From contig NC_045146.1 in the NCBI RefSeq assembly GCF_008831285.2, positions 9,126,972 to 9,190,971 on the forward strand: a DNA stretch of 64,000 bases, given 5' to 3'. Source of the stretch: Nymphaea colorata. Its lineage: Eukaryota > Streptophyta > Magnoliopsida > Nymphaeales > Nymphaeaceae. Under the pieces are notes generated by a model. That model did not search any database. It saw only the letters and a list, made by a program, of their open reading frames with translations, and was not told where the DNA came from. Position numbers and translations under genes: made by a program. Below, in pieces: positions 1-10,357 of this stretch. Position 1 is the first letter of the stretch, and each line of letters begins with the position of its first letter.

Positions 1-1790
1 GCATGAAAAGTCTACTTTATTTTCAATCCTTGGTTTGTCATGATATGAACTCCATTTGCAGAGTCTATTTTCTTTTCCTTTTTGTCAATATAGATTGGTC
101 AATTTCATCTCATTGTCTACTTAATCAAATCTTTAAAAGAAACATCTACTCTTTGACATTGTCACATATATCGTGTGCGGGTGTTATATGGCAAAATTAT
201 ATATCTCGGGAAAATCTCAACAAATTTTTTAATAAATTAAAAAAACTTAAAAATTAGGTAAAAGTAAAATAAATAAAAAAAAACTAATAATAAGACTCTG
301 AAAAATGATTAGATAAAGTCATAAACATGATAGGATGTGGGTGAAAAGTAGTACGTTAAAAGCAAAAAATAGCCATATGTGAGACTTATGAAATAATAAA
401 TTTGGTTGGGTCTCCATGCTAGACCCAACTTAGTCAGCTGCATGACTACATTACTAGATGAGCCTTTCAGCACTCTCTCTTTTTTATTATGCTCAATTTT
501 CTGGTTAATCACCTCTCCCTCTTATTTCATACATTTTAAAGATAGAAACTCATGGTTTTGTTGAAGACTTAAAAAAAAAAAAATCTAACATCCAGTAGAA
601 AAACACATAAAAGACACGAACAAAGCGTATTTTTCGTGTTTTTTATTTTCTGACATCGTTTTGAAAAAGACTTGTCTAACGTTTAATACGGCTGACTTAT
701 ATTTAATGTATTTATTGCGTTTTTTCTGAATAAAACGCAATATTTGTGACAATCCGTCACTTTTTGAACAGTTTTGCCTACATTCAATGCAACTCCCACC
801 ATCGTGGGATCTTATCTGTAAATGTGCTCTGTCTCTAATGATAAAGTAGCTTGTTCAATCTAAGGATTCAAACGGCCTAAAAGCGGCCACATAGTAAAAT
901 CTTACAGAAACCTAATTCTCCTGATGTTATAGTCACCACAACAGCCCAATGGTGAGTTCTATCAGTCTTTGGACATAAGGGTCGATAAATCCAGGAACTT
1001 CCTTAGTCGAATGTCCACATATTCACAAGGCGTTCAAAATCCTGGCCAACTTCTTGGGGGGAAAGAAACACTGCTAACATTTTCCAAACAAGAAAAGCAG
1101 ATTTGTTTCCTAAATCGTCAAAGAAATCTTTATTGATAGTTAACAAAACTTCCAAAACAACCAACAATCCAAAACAAGGAGATATTCTATATTCCTTAAC
1201 CCAGTACATCCATTTTACCAGGCTTTCCAAATGACCGCCGTGAACAACAATACATGCCACAGCCAACGGAAAGAAAACCAGAACCACACATAGACACTCT
1301 TATCAAATACGAGTATTAGAGAAGGCATGTCAAACCCAAATGCCAGACCGTCTGAGCACAACGGTAACACCAGATTCGGCGTTAAAAACCAAAACATGCA
1401 GCAGGTCACTGCCTTGCATTCCAATTGTGGGAAAGAATTAATCGAGAAAACAAACGTATGTTGAGGATATTTAGCTATTTCCATTGCCGATTCACTAGAA
1501 GAGACAAAAAAAAAATCAAAAAGAGAATAATCAACAAAACAAGAAACCATTTGAGGCCCCACGATCAGGAAAGCAGAAAAATCAGATAAAATATCGGATG
1601 GATGTCCGTCACAGTGAGACAAGACAAGCAATTTAGTTAAAAAAAAGGAAAAAAAATCCACAGCGCGGCAAATTCTCAAGAACCGCACGAAGCGAGACGG
1701 AGAAGAGGAGAAGGATTCGCATGCGAGATTTTCAAGATCCGCATTTCTAGAGAACTTAAGCACTGAAACAACGAAATGTAGAATACTTAC
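1..1790. other. AT-rich DNA without a supportable gene
   Basis: I find no gene here. The only item of note is a 94-codon open frame at 1003-1287 on the minus strand, ending in a plausible acidic C-terminus (the motif QEVGQDFERLVNMWTFD is visible). It lies downstream of the membrane-protein exon at 1791-1938. It does not resemble the expected second exon of that gene and I recognise no family in it, so I do not call it a gene. Confidence 0.5.
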
Positions 1791-1938
1791 TGACAAGAAG
1801 CGTCCGCGAGAGCGTCCATTTCTGAGCACGCCCTACGATAGAGAACGGGAGCCAATGCGTCGGGATGAACGAATGGAGAAGGGAGACCGTGGCGATTCCT
1901 CCGATCGTGGAAAGATCCTCTGCCGTGAAGCTCTCCAT
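1791..1938 (-). CDS. First coding exon of a conserved plant membrane protein (rest of gene not found)
   Basis: The ATG at 1938-1936 opens a 49-residue frame beginning MESFTAEDLSTIGGIATV and containing HSFIPTHWLPFSIVGRAQKW, which I recognise from memory as the N-terminus of a conserved plant multi-pass membrane protein distantly like nickel/cobalt transporters. The frame runs into a strong splice donor, GTAAGT, just left of 1791, giving a 148-bp exon that ends inside a codon. I chose this ATG rather than the in-frame one five codons upstream because the conserved block starts right behind it. The next exon, expected to encode further membrane segments, is not visible in 1-1790, so either the intron is longer than the window or this is an orphan exon. 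The family name is uncertain; that this is a real exon is more secure. Confidence 0.5.
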
Positions 1939-2245
1939 CTCATCCCTTAACAATTCGCTATCCGGTTGTGCTCGAAGGAACTATCTCTACATTTGAGATC
2001 CAACGCTCAAAGAAACTCAGACCCGACAGCGGAATAGTTTATAGGGGCAGGGGAAGCAAATAAAGAAGTTCTCTGAGAGAAGAACAGCCGATGAATGAAC
2101 AATGGCGATCAGATTGGAGTCTGGAGACAATGGTAGCTAACGATGGAGAGAGAGAGAGAGAGAGAGAGATTAGGGTTCCGTACTCGGTGAGAGTGGAGGT
2201 TGAACTGCTCAAGGCGTTGATCCGTCTGCCTGCTTTGTGCAAATA
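1939..2245 (-). promoter_or_regulatory. Probable 5' leader and promoter side of the exon at 1791-1938
   Basis: This stretch lies immediately upstream of the start codon on the minus strand. It contains a (GA)n run at about 2146-2169, which reads as a CT-rich tract on the coding strand, a common feature of plant 5' leaders. No convincing TATA box was found. The assignment is by position only. Confidence 0.3.
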
Positions 2246-2779
2246 CCCTTCACTTGTCGTGTAATAACAGAAAGGCTGCCCTGTAGCTCATGGACACCAT
2301 CCATCAAGGGTAAAATTATAAAATTCATATTTGCACACCATGTGCAGAGAGGTTGCGGGTGGAGAGGACAAAATCACAAAACCAGTGTGCAGGCGATGGG
2401 GCCGTTTGATAGCTCCCAACCTCATGTCCTCCGATCTGTCGGTGCGATGAAACGCGTGATTTGAAATCCTGTGAAATCGGATTTCAGGGTGTGTCGGACG
2501 CACTGCCCGGACCTTAGATCCAATATATAAGAGAAGTCGCATCCAGTTCACCGTTTGGCTTCTCAGACGTAGTTCCCCGACATTGAAACAAGGGACCCAA
2601 AAAATGCTCAATTATGCTAGAGAAAAAAAAAGCATTAAAATTGTTGTGGGGAATTAAAAAGACAGGTGGAAGTCCTCTTTCATTGTGGGGGGCTTGGAGG
2701 CCTCTTTATTTCCGCCAAAAAGCAGAAGCCCTTTCTTTTGCTAAGAAAATAAAAGAGGGCTCTCATCCGAAGAGGAAGT

Positions 2780-2817
<38 letters not shown>

Positions 2818-5800
2818 AAAATGAAGGATACCCTTGGCTACAATGGTTGAGAATTTGTGAAAGAGAGCAAGAGGTCCAACGAGGGTTTGCCAAGATTATT
2901 CAAGCTCAGTTAAGGTTAATCGAGACTCACCATGGTCATAAGAAGACATTTATGGCTCACTAGTCTCTAGCCTAGCTCTACTGTAGATCGGTCCAGATCA
3001 ATCAAGCTAAGTGGGGTCCACTTTGCCCATAGCGTAATTTTGCATCTTCAGCTCAAACTCATGTTATATTAGGTTTACCATAATATGAATGGATTGCCCC
3101 GAGTTAGAGTTGCTCAATTTAAGTTGTACGTGAGTCTGTCTATTTCATTGGGTCACTCCAACTCCCACTTAAGAAAAGTTCGAGCTCAAAGGTCATCACA
3201 CTCATGTCAACCTAGCCTTAGTTTAGCATATGCAATCCAATTCAGTTTCTATAACTTCGCTCACTTTACTTTCAATCACGTCTAAAGCTCATCTTAGATG
3301 GAATTTCATCAGAATTTTGTCATCTTTCGGTGGATTATAACCTGGGGTCATTGCTCTGGGTCCCTCATCTCAACAAGTGGAAACACCATCCAGACCTCAT
3401 TGAAGCAGCAGTTTTCTCAATTTATCCCTTATTTTCTCATTTCTTCTTGCATTTTGAGGCGAATGGTTGTTAGAAAAAAACTATTTTCAAGCTAAATCCA
3501 AAAGAATTTTCATATGTGACCTAAACCCAGGTCAAGCAGAAGAGGAGGCCTACCACCTATCCCAATTTGACAAACCAAGCTTGCCAAATGTAGAATATTT
3601 TGCTAGAGGCAAAATGGTCATGTTATGCTATATGCACTGGTAATATGGAATTTACTTCTAACATGCATATTTCTCTTTCCTTCTACGATCTGCACACCAA
3701 ATGCTTGCATTTGAGAGACTAGGTTGTGCACGATCCAACCTATTTCAACCTGCATATGTTGTGAACCTACTTCTAAGCCCACTAAGCTCACCTAACTCAA
3801 CTTGGCAGCCGTCAATAAATTTAGTTTGTTAGCACATGCACACATGCACACATGAATGCACCCAGTTCAAGTCTAGAGCTAGCCTAGGTCACTAAGCCTA
3901 ATCCACATGCAGCTCTAGTGAGCCCAATAAAACCCTACGTGAGCCTGTCTACAAACCTACTTAGACCTTGTTTGGGCCTAAATCCAACTTGGTCTAAGCC
4001 CACCTAAGCCCAATGGGACCTAGAACACCCCCCTATTTCAGATCAATTTGAAATTCAAATCTTCAATCGAAATCCAGAATATGTGATCCACAATCCAATT
4101 CAGATCTGATTCTTCATTTCATATCTCAATCCAAATTACCAATCCAATCCTCTTATTTGTGACGCAATATATATTTCATGATCTAGAACTACAATCCAAA
4201 CTTTTTATATATGATCCAGTGTCATTTGCACAACCTAGCTCCACAATCCAATCCTTCTATTGGTGATCTAATATCATTGATTTGATTTAGATATACAACC
4301 TAATATAGCGACGTTGGTAAATACAATTTAGATCTAATATCCAACTGAAATGCCAATAAAAAAGATATGAAAAAAATTGATGTCTAATTAAGAGTTCAAA
4401 TCAGATTCAAATATAAGAAATGACATCGAATCAGATTTGGGTTCAAGTAACCATTGACAACATTCAGACTCTGTTTCAGATCAAATATAGTTTTAAATAA
4501 ATATCATATACTTAATGCTTATCATATGGTTTAGATATGGTTTAAAAATCATATTCAAATCTCGATGTTAATCTGAAAATGGATGTGGATTGTGTCCTCA
4601 GATTTCATATTTGGATATGGCATAGGTTTTTCTTTATCCGAATTTAAATATAAATTCAAATCCAAATATATAGATATCCGAAAAAGCAAAATATGGTAAA
4701 GTATACATCTGATTTGAATTCGATCTGTTCACATCCCTAACTTAACCCTTTTATCCAAAGTTGAATTCTTTCATCTATAATCCAATCAGGATAGTTTGGT
4801 CTAGATTTTCGATTCAATATCTAATCCATTATCACTTTTCTGATTTGGATTTAAAATTTAATTTAGGATCCTATTTGACTTGTCTGATCTGGATTGTCTA
4901 ATCTAGTATCAGTTTCTGTATTTGGATGTCCCCCAAAATCTGCATCTCTCTCTATCAAATTCATGATCTATTTTCCATTGTGAACCCATAGTTCGTTCCA
5001 AAACTCAATTTAATTTCACCATCCAAGGCCTGAATGTGTCAGATATTTATGGCCACTCAAACTCTATAGGCCGCTGATCTTAGGTCTCATAGCTGTTAAT
5101 GCTAAGAGCCTCCGTAAAATTTATGTCCCTTTTTATTTTTTCTCGATTACTCCTGATTTCATCTACAAAAGGGCTCCAAAGAAGGGGTGTGCAATCCATC
5201 TGGAACCTCCCTCAGGTTAGTCTTTGTCTCTCTTCTCTCTCTTATTTTTTTCTTTTCTTCTATCCCCTAGGTCTGTTTGTTTTTATTCCCTCTGTGTGCT
5301 GACCCACCCCTGCCTAGAGTCCCTTCGCTTCAAGCCCAAGAGGAAGAAGGAACAAGAAGAAAAATAAGATGCAAGCACATGTGCAAGAAGTGGGTTATCC
5401 CAGCTGGTGCATCTTTAAGTTTTGCAAGGTTGGTACCCTTCATTTTGTTTTTGTCCTTTATTTTCAGCATTAAATGTTGTTCTATTATAGCTTCTATAGA
5501 AGCTAGAAATCATGTTCTGAGATGTTTAGGCCTTTAGCATATGTATGTTTACTTCATTTTGTGTCTTTGTTTATCAAGGCTGGGTTATTTGAACATGGTT
5601 TCTGTAGAAACTGTATTGAAGCCAACATGTCTTCAGTGTTTAGGGTTGTGTTTTATTCGTTTGAAAGCCAATTTGGAGGCTGGTTTCATATTTGAAATGG
5701 ATGGACTCCCTCATTAAGATGCTATGCTAACCAAGTGCTTCCCCATTTATTTCATGCACATTGTCTCATCCATTCCTACTTTAGTTTTAATAAGCATTTA

Positions 5801-7090
5801 TTATGCTTTAATACTCTGTTTAGGGGGATTTTTATCATAACATTATGCACCCAAGTTGTGTGTGCATGCATGTGTACATAGGTTTAACTTTTAGTTTGCC
5901 TTTCTCAAAATAAAGAAATCTAGAGTGTTCGGTCAACTAATTGGATATTGTAGAATGAGTTTATCGATTTCCTAAAAGTGTTAATTCTAGGAAATCTACT
6001 TTCTTTGAAGATGGGATTTTGCTAATATAATCAAAAGTACATAAGAACATCTGTGACATAACCATATAACTTTGCACTTGCTTGCAGATTTAACAATGTC
6101 AAGGAGGCAATTAAGTCCATGAAATGACTAATTCTATATGTCCTAAATGCATGATTGATGTAGGTATTCAAAATGGCACTTAATATTGGCTTAATATGGG
6201 CCAAACTGTACATGATTTAGGCATAGTTATTGTTGAGAAACCATAACGCAATGCATGAAGCCAAGTTGGAAAGCAATAAAGATTGATGTCAGCCTATCGA
6301 ATTATCTCAATCTATTTTGAAGATGGGATTCAGCCTCATTTAATAGCCTTTTTAGAACAAAAAAAGTATGGACATAAAAGAAGAAAAGGGGAAAAGAACA
6401 AGGAGACTAGGGCTTCTATAAAAGCAAACACTGCATTATATATGAATGTATAAAAAAGAAATAAAACCTGTCAAAAGAAAAGCTAAAAGAGAAGAGAGGC
6501 ATACATTGTTCAGGAGTCTTAGTTTCCCAATGAACTATATAGACCACTTCCCATAAGCAAACTTGGCAGCTCCAAATAGTTCTTGCTCCAAGAAACATAC
6601 TCCACATCTTCAAGAATCTCCACCAAAAAGAATAACTTTTTCTTCATTTGTCAAACCAGGAATGCAAAGGGGAAGAATAAAAGAGAAGTGGGAAGGGGAC
6701 AACCTTGTGAAGTGGGGAAGGCATAGAGAAGAAGCATAAATCAAAAGAGGGAATTCCTAGAGTATTAGAAGACAAAGAGGAGAAGGAAAAAAAAAACAGC
6801 CAAAAAAGGAAACAAACATGAAGAAAAGAGTAAGAAGAAATCAAAAAGAAAAGAAGAAGAAAACAATGATGATGAAGAAGAGAGAGAGAGGCCAATAACT
6901 CACCAGAAAAATGGTTTTTTTTTTTGGGGGGGGGCTGGGGAGGGGAGGAAGGGGGCACTACGGAGAGGAGAAAAGACGGAGACCATGCAAAATGTCTCTA
7001 GAAAGATTAGATTAGATGGAAAGGATGACCAACCCAACCCTTCCCCCATAGTTCTATATTTATAAAGGGGAGTGCTGCCCCAAACGGCAT
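2246..7090. other. Intergenic DNA with simple repeats and a degenerate repeat domain
   Basis: There is no supportable gene. Contents: a (GA)n microsatellite at about 2780-2812; a stretch at about 3720-4030 made of variants of 'cctaagccca' and 'agccca'; an AT-rich domain at about 4030-4970 built of drifting copies of 'gatccaaat' and 'ttggat' words; and a purine-rich plus strand at about 6640-6970 that produces meaningless Leu/Ser/Phe-rich open frames on the minus strand. A TATA-like word, tatttataaagg, lies near 7058, with no gene attached that I can identify. Confidence 0.6.
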
Positions 7091-7095
7091 GAAGA

Positions 7096-7914
7096 CTAGG
7101 AGGGGAAACGACAATGTCCTGATGATGTGTTTACGATTGTTCGAAAACTATCAGCTATGTCATGGAATATCGTTCGATATTCCTCATCGTTCGTACTTAA
7201 TCTTGCTCTTTTGTTTGATGAGTTTGTTGCCCTACTATCAGATGCAACAGGTTGTGAATCTTGTTGAACATGTGCTGGTGATGGTATAGGAGAATCACCG
7301 TTCAACATTTCTGTGAAAGATACATTTTCTTCAATATTTATCCCGAAATCATGTGTATGGGATACAGGGGTCTTTGGTGCTTGATTAGACTCAACAATTA
7401 TTAGCATTGCGAGCTGTGGCAGTTGACGGACCATATACTTCATGTAACTCATCATAGTGTTTCCATTTCTGCCCTCCTTTGAATCTCCACCTCTCAGGGA
7501 ATTTCTGCAGTTTGAATTTTAGTCACATATCTTCTATATAGTAATTGATATGATTAATTTCATACACAATGTTCCCTATCTTACCTGAATGTAGACGGCC
7601 CAAACTTCATTTTCAACTACTACGCACTTGTTTGTTGAGTCCCAACCAAACCCACTTGTTGCCAAAATTTGCTTGCATATATTATAATATGCTTTTGTGA
7701 TCTTCAACTTGTTTTTTATTTTTTCTACTGTGAAACCTGGCCCAAACTGTTCTATCATGTTTTGTTCAATCGCCTTATAAGCCTTTGGCTTTAGATTGCC
7801 GCCTGACTTCATGCTAGGTAGTCGTGATTGCTGAACTAGAAGATTTATGAGAAATTCTAGTTGAGCATCAGTCCATATGAGACTATCAGTTCGTGAGTTG
7901 CTTGTTCCTTCCAT
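7096..7914 (-). pseudogene. Myb/SANT-like DNA-binding protein gene, two exons, frameshifted
   Basis: Exon 1 (7585-7914) starts at an ATG and encodes 110 residues with the Myb/SANT-like fold typical of PIF/Harbinger-associated and L10-interacting MYB proteins: IWTDAQLEFLINLL near residue 13, GPGFTVEKIKNKLK near 67, then W and ATSGFGWD. It ends at a clean donor (CAG then GTAAGA). The acceptor (ctgcag) lies at 7505-7510, and exon 2 continues in phase from 7504 with FPERWRFKGGQKWKHYDEL and VYGPSTATARNAN. A stop follows at once, but another frame carries on with a sensible Ser/Pro-rich tail (GDSPIPSPAHVQQ, SNKRARLSTNDEE) down to 7096, so one frameshift near 7395-7405 breaks the protein. The family normally binds DNA in the nucleus. 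No terminal inverted repeats or transposase partner were seen. It could be a decayed Harbinger ORF1 or a domesticated relative. Confidence 0.6.
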
Positions 7915-8552
7915 AGCTACTATAGTAGAAAAAAAATAGACTAGTTAAAGAAATGGGAGTTACAATTTCAATCTGCAAAAGTTTTTAAAGAAATACGAAA
8001 GAAAGTCGGTGGAATTGGACAAAAAAGTTAAGAACAATGGTGTACCAACAAATTAGGACAAGTTTAAAATGAGGGAACATTTTAAACTCAACAGGAATTG
8101 AATTTACCAAGTGACAGTTATCTGAGGCAAATTTCAGTCTGATCAAACTTATGGAGGTGCAACTCCAAGTTTCCAACATAGCTTTCCAAGTTTTACATTC
8201 ATGCATCTACACATTGGAATATCTTCCAGAATTATGTATTCGTCTAAGGATAATGGCTTCAACGCCAAAAGGCTCAATGGTGTTGCCCATGGCAGCAGAG
8301 AGACGAAGCCAGAAGGTTCAATGGTGTTGTCTAAGGATAAAAATTAACTGACTCAAAAGAATAGATAGAAAATAAATGAAGAATGCATCATGTGAAGTAT
8401 GCAAAATCAACTAAAAGTGCCCAAACGCTACCTGGAAAAGTAGAGCAAATTAAGAGCAATTACATGGAAATGAATAGAAGCAGACTACCGTCACAAGAAC
8501 ATAGATCAGAACAAAGTCAACAAAAAAGCATTCTCAACTCCATAGTTCATAC
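7915..8552. other. Intergenic or intronic DNA, nothing recognised
   Basis: No gene or clear repeat is visible. The stretch could be an intron 3' of the ALG8 exon at 8553-8881, whose donor opens into it, but I could not find the next ALG8 exon. Confidence 0.5.
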
Positions 8553-8881
8553 CTGGCCATGATACAAAAATGGCCCAAACGCCACCAAAAACACAGAGAC
8601 CACCACCATCCCCGTAAGAATCAGCCTCCTCAAGAACCCTCCAAAGCGCCATTTACCCAACCAACAGTAATGCCTCAACAAATACACGAAATAAACAGGG
8701 CCCGCAACCATGAAGAGATGCTTGAAACAGATTAACATAGAAAAAAAGAATTCCCCTAGTAAATCCCAATTACCGTCCTCGAGGAACGACAGGGAAATCA
8801 TCAGAATCCCCAAGAGGAACTCATTATACTGAAAATGCACATGGTCCACAATCAACAGAGCAGGCGACCACAACACGGCGA
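8553..8881 (-). pseudogene. ALG8: Single internal exon of the ALG8-type ER glucosyltransferase
   Basis: The 329-bp exon reads openly through its whole length and carries the family's hallmark blocks: LLIVDHVHFQYNEFLLGIL, CFKHLFMVAGPVYFVYLLRHY and a hydrophobic end with VFLVAFGPFLYHGQ. ALG8 is the multi-membrane-span ER enzyme that adds the second glucose to the lipid-linked oligosaccharide used for N-glycosylation. Both splice sites are intact: acceptor cctag right of 8881 and donor GTATGA left of 8553. A lysine/tryptophan-rich insertion (WLGKWRF) after RHYC and a Glu in place of the usual Gly in QYNGF suggest drift. No other ALG8 exon was found within several kilobases on either side, so I read it as an orphan exon of a broken or captured copy; a real gene with very long introns remains possible. 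Confidence 0.65.
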
Positions 8882-10357
8882 CTAGGATCAAGGAATTTTT
8901 TTTTAAATTTGAATAATCTTTCCTGAGCTTCAGTAGAATCTCTGAGCTACAATAAATGTCGCAGACTCACAGTGTACCCACAATATTGTGGAAAGTATTT
9001 TATTAGGGGTTTTTGACAGCATGAATATTTTGTGAGTGTTTCAATGAACCTGTCCTAGAAATGAAGGTACCCATATTCAATTTTCCCAAACATGTCCAAG
9101 ATTAGCTGTCCTATCCATGTTTCTTTCACAATGATAACTAATAGAGTAAGAAGTTTTGCAGTTTAGAAAAAATAGAGGTCATTTGAATGCATTGGAACAT
9201 TGCAAAACAAAAGGGACGCGTTCTGTTTAGAAAAAATCGACACAAATGTTGGACAAAAAATTGACGAGACAAGTAGGACAGAGAACAGTGGGTGTAAAAG
9301 GGTGAAGCGTTTCAGTGCGTTCCGTGGTTTACCACGGAATAGGTGTCGCATCAATCACCCGATGAACCTCCCCTGACCCCGAGTTGCCCCCCTTTCTCTT
9401 TCTCTCCTCGCCACCGAGCTGCTCTCGCCCTTTCTCTCCTTCTCCTCCATCCTCCTGCCCACAGGTCACAGTCGCTGCCTGCACAGGTGACGTTCGCCGC
9501 CCCAATTGCCACTATATCTGCACCTCTCACCAGAAAACACCCACATCACTCGTCTCTACCCTGCTACTTTTTCCTGACATCAGTCGCACACCCATCAAAT
9601 TAAGTCATGAGCGATGAGAAACACAACATCTCTGCCGCACTCACCTCCCTCACCCAATTTGCCATTTTCCCCAATCCTAGAGTGGCGCACGCTCGCCCAA
9701 GAGTTTTTCCCCAAAAATCAGGTTTTCATTTCTTCGCCTCTCACTCTCTTTCTCTCTCACGACTAGCATCACCTCCCTGGCACTTCTTTTTATTTTTGTT
9801 TGGTTGTGCAGTTCATTGCAGAAACTTGACGACCGGGCATCAACAAACTACACTTGGTATGTTGTTCTTTTCTCCTTAAACTCATGAATCATGCCATGCC
9901 CTATGTCAGTTGTTTTCCTTTCGTTACCATTATTTTTTTTTTCAATATTTCTCAATATTGAATAAATGGGCGCATATTGTGCATCATTGAGCTTGTTGCA
10001 GAGCCATATGTTTTATAGGTTTTAACAGTGACAATCATTAGATCCTTGCTTCGACTGCGGTTGCTTAGTCTATTTCCAGGCTGATTCAGATTTTCACTAA
10101 CCAGAGCTTATAAGTTTGGTTTAAAGTGTTACGTGGACCAATTTTTTTCTATCTACAAGCCAGCATTGTTGTGGCCTAGATCCCCATTGAACTACAATCA
10201 ACAGATTCTTCGTTACAGAAGGCATCTGTCCTTCTTCTGGCTTTTTCCTCTTTTGTGATCTTGGTTTTCCTTGTTACATGTAGACATGGATAAATGAAGT
10301 GCCATAAGATTAGAAGTGAACTCAGCAGTAAATATTTCACTTGCTGCCATCTCTAAT
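8882..10357. other. Intergenic DNA with a pyrimidine-rich patch
   Basis: No gene is supported. 9343-9620 is C- and T-rich and gives overlapping Ser/Pro-rich open frames in two registers, which is a composition effect. The rest is AT-rich and unremarkable. Confidence 0.5.

Noticed and set aside
6644-6958. 104-codon Pro/Ser/Phe-rich minus-strand frame
   Set aside because: It covers a purine-rich plus-strand tract with GAAGAAGA-like words; no start context or family resemblance.
9343-9879. Overlapping Ser/Pro/His-rich plus-strand frames
   Set aside because: Two or three registers are open at once over a C/T-rich patch; no splice sites or motif favour any.
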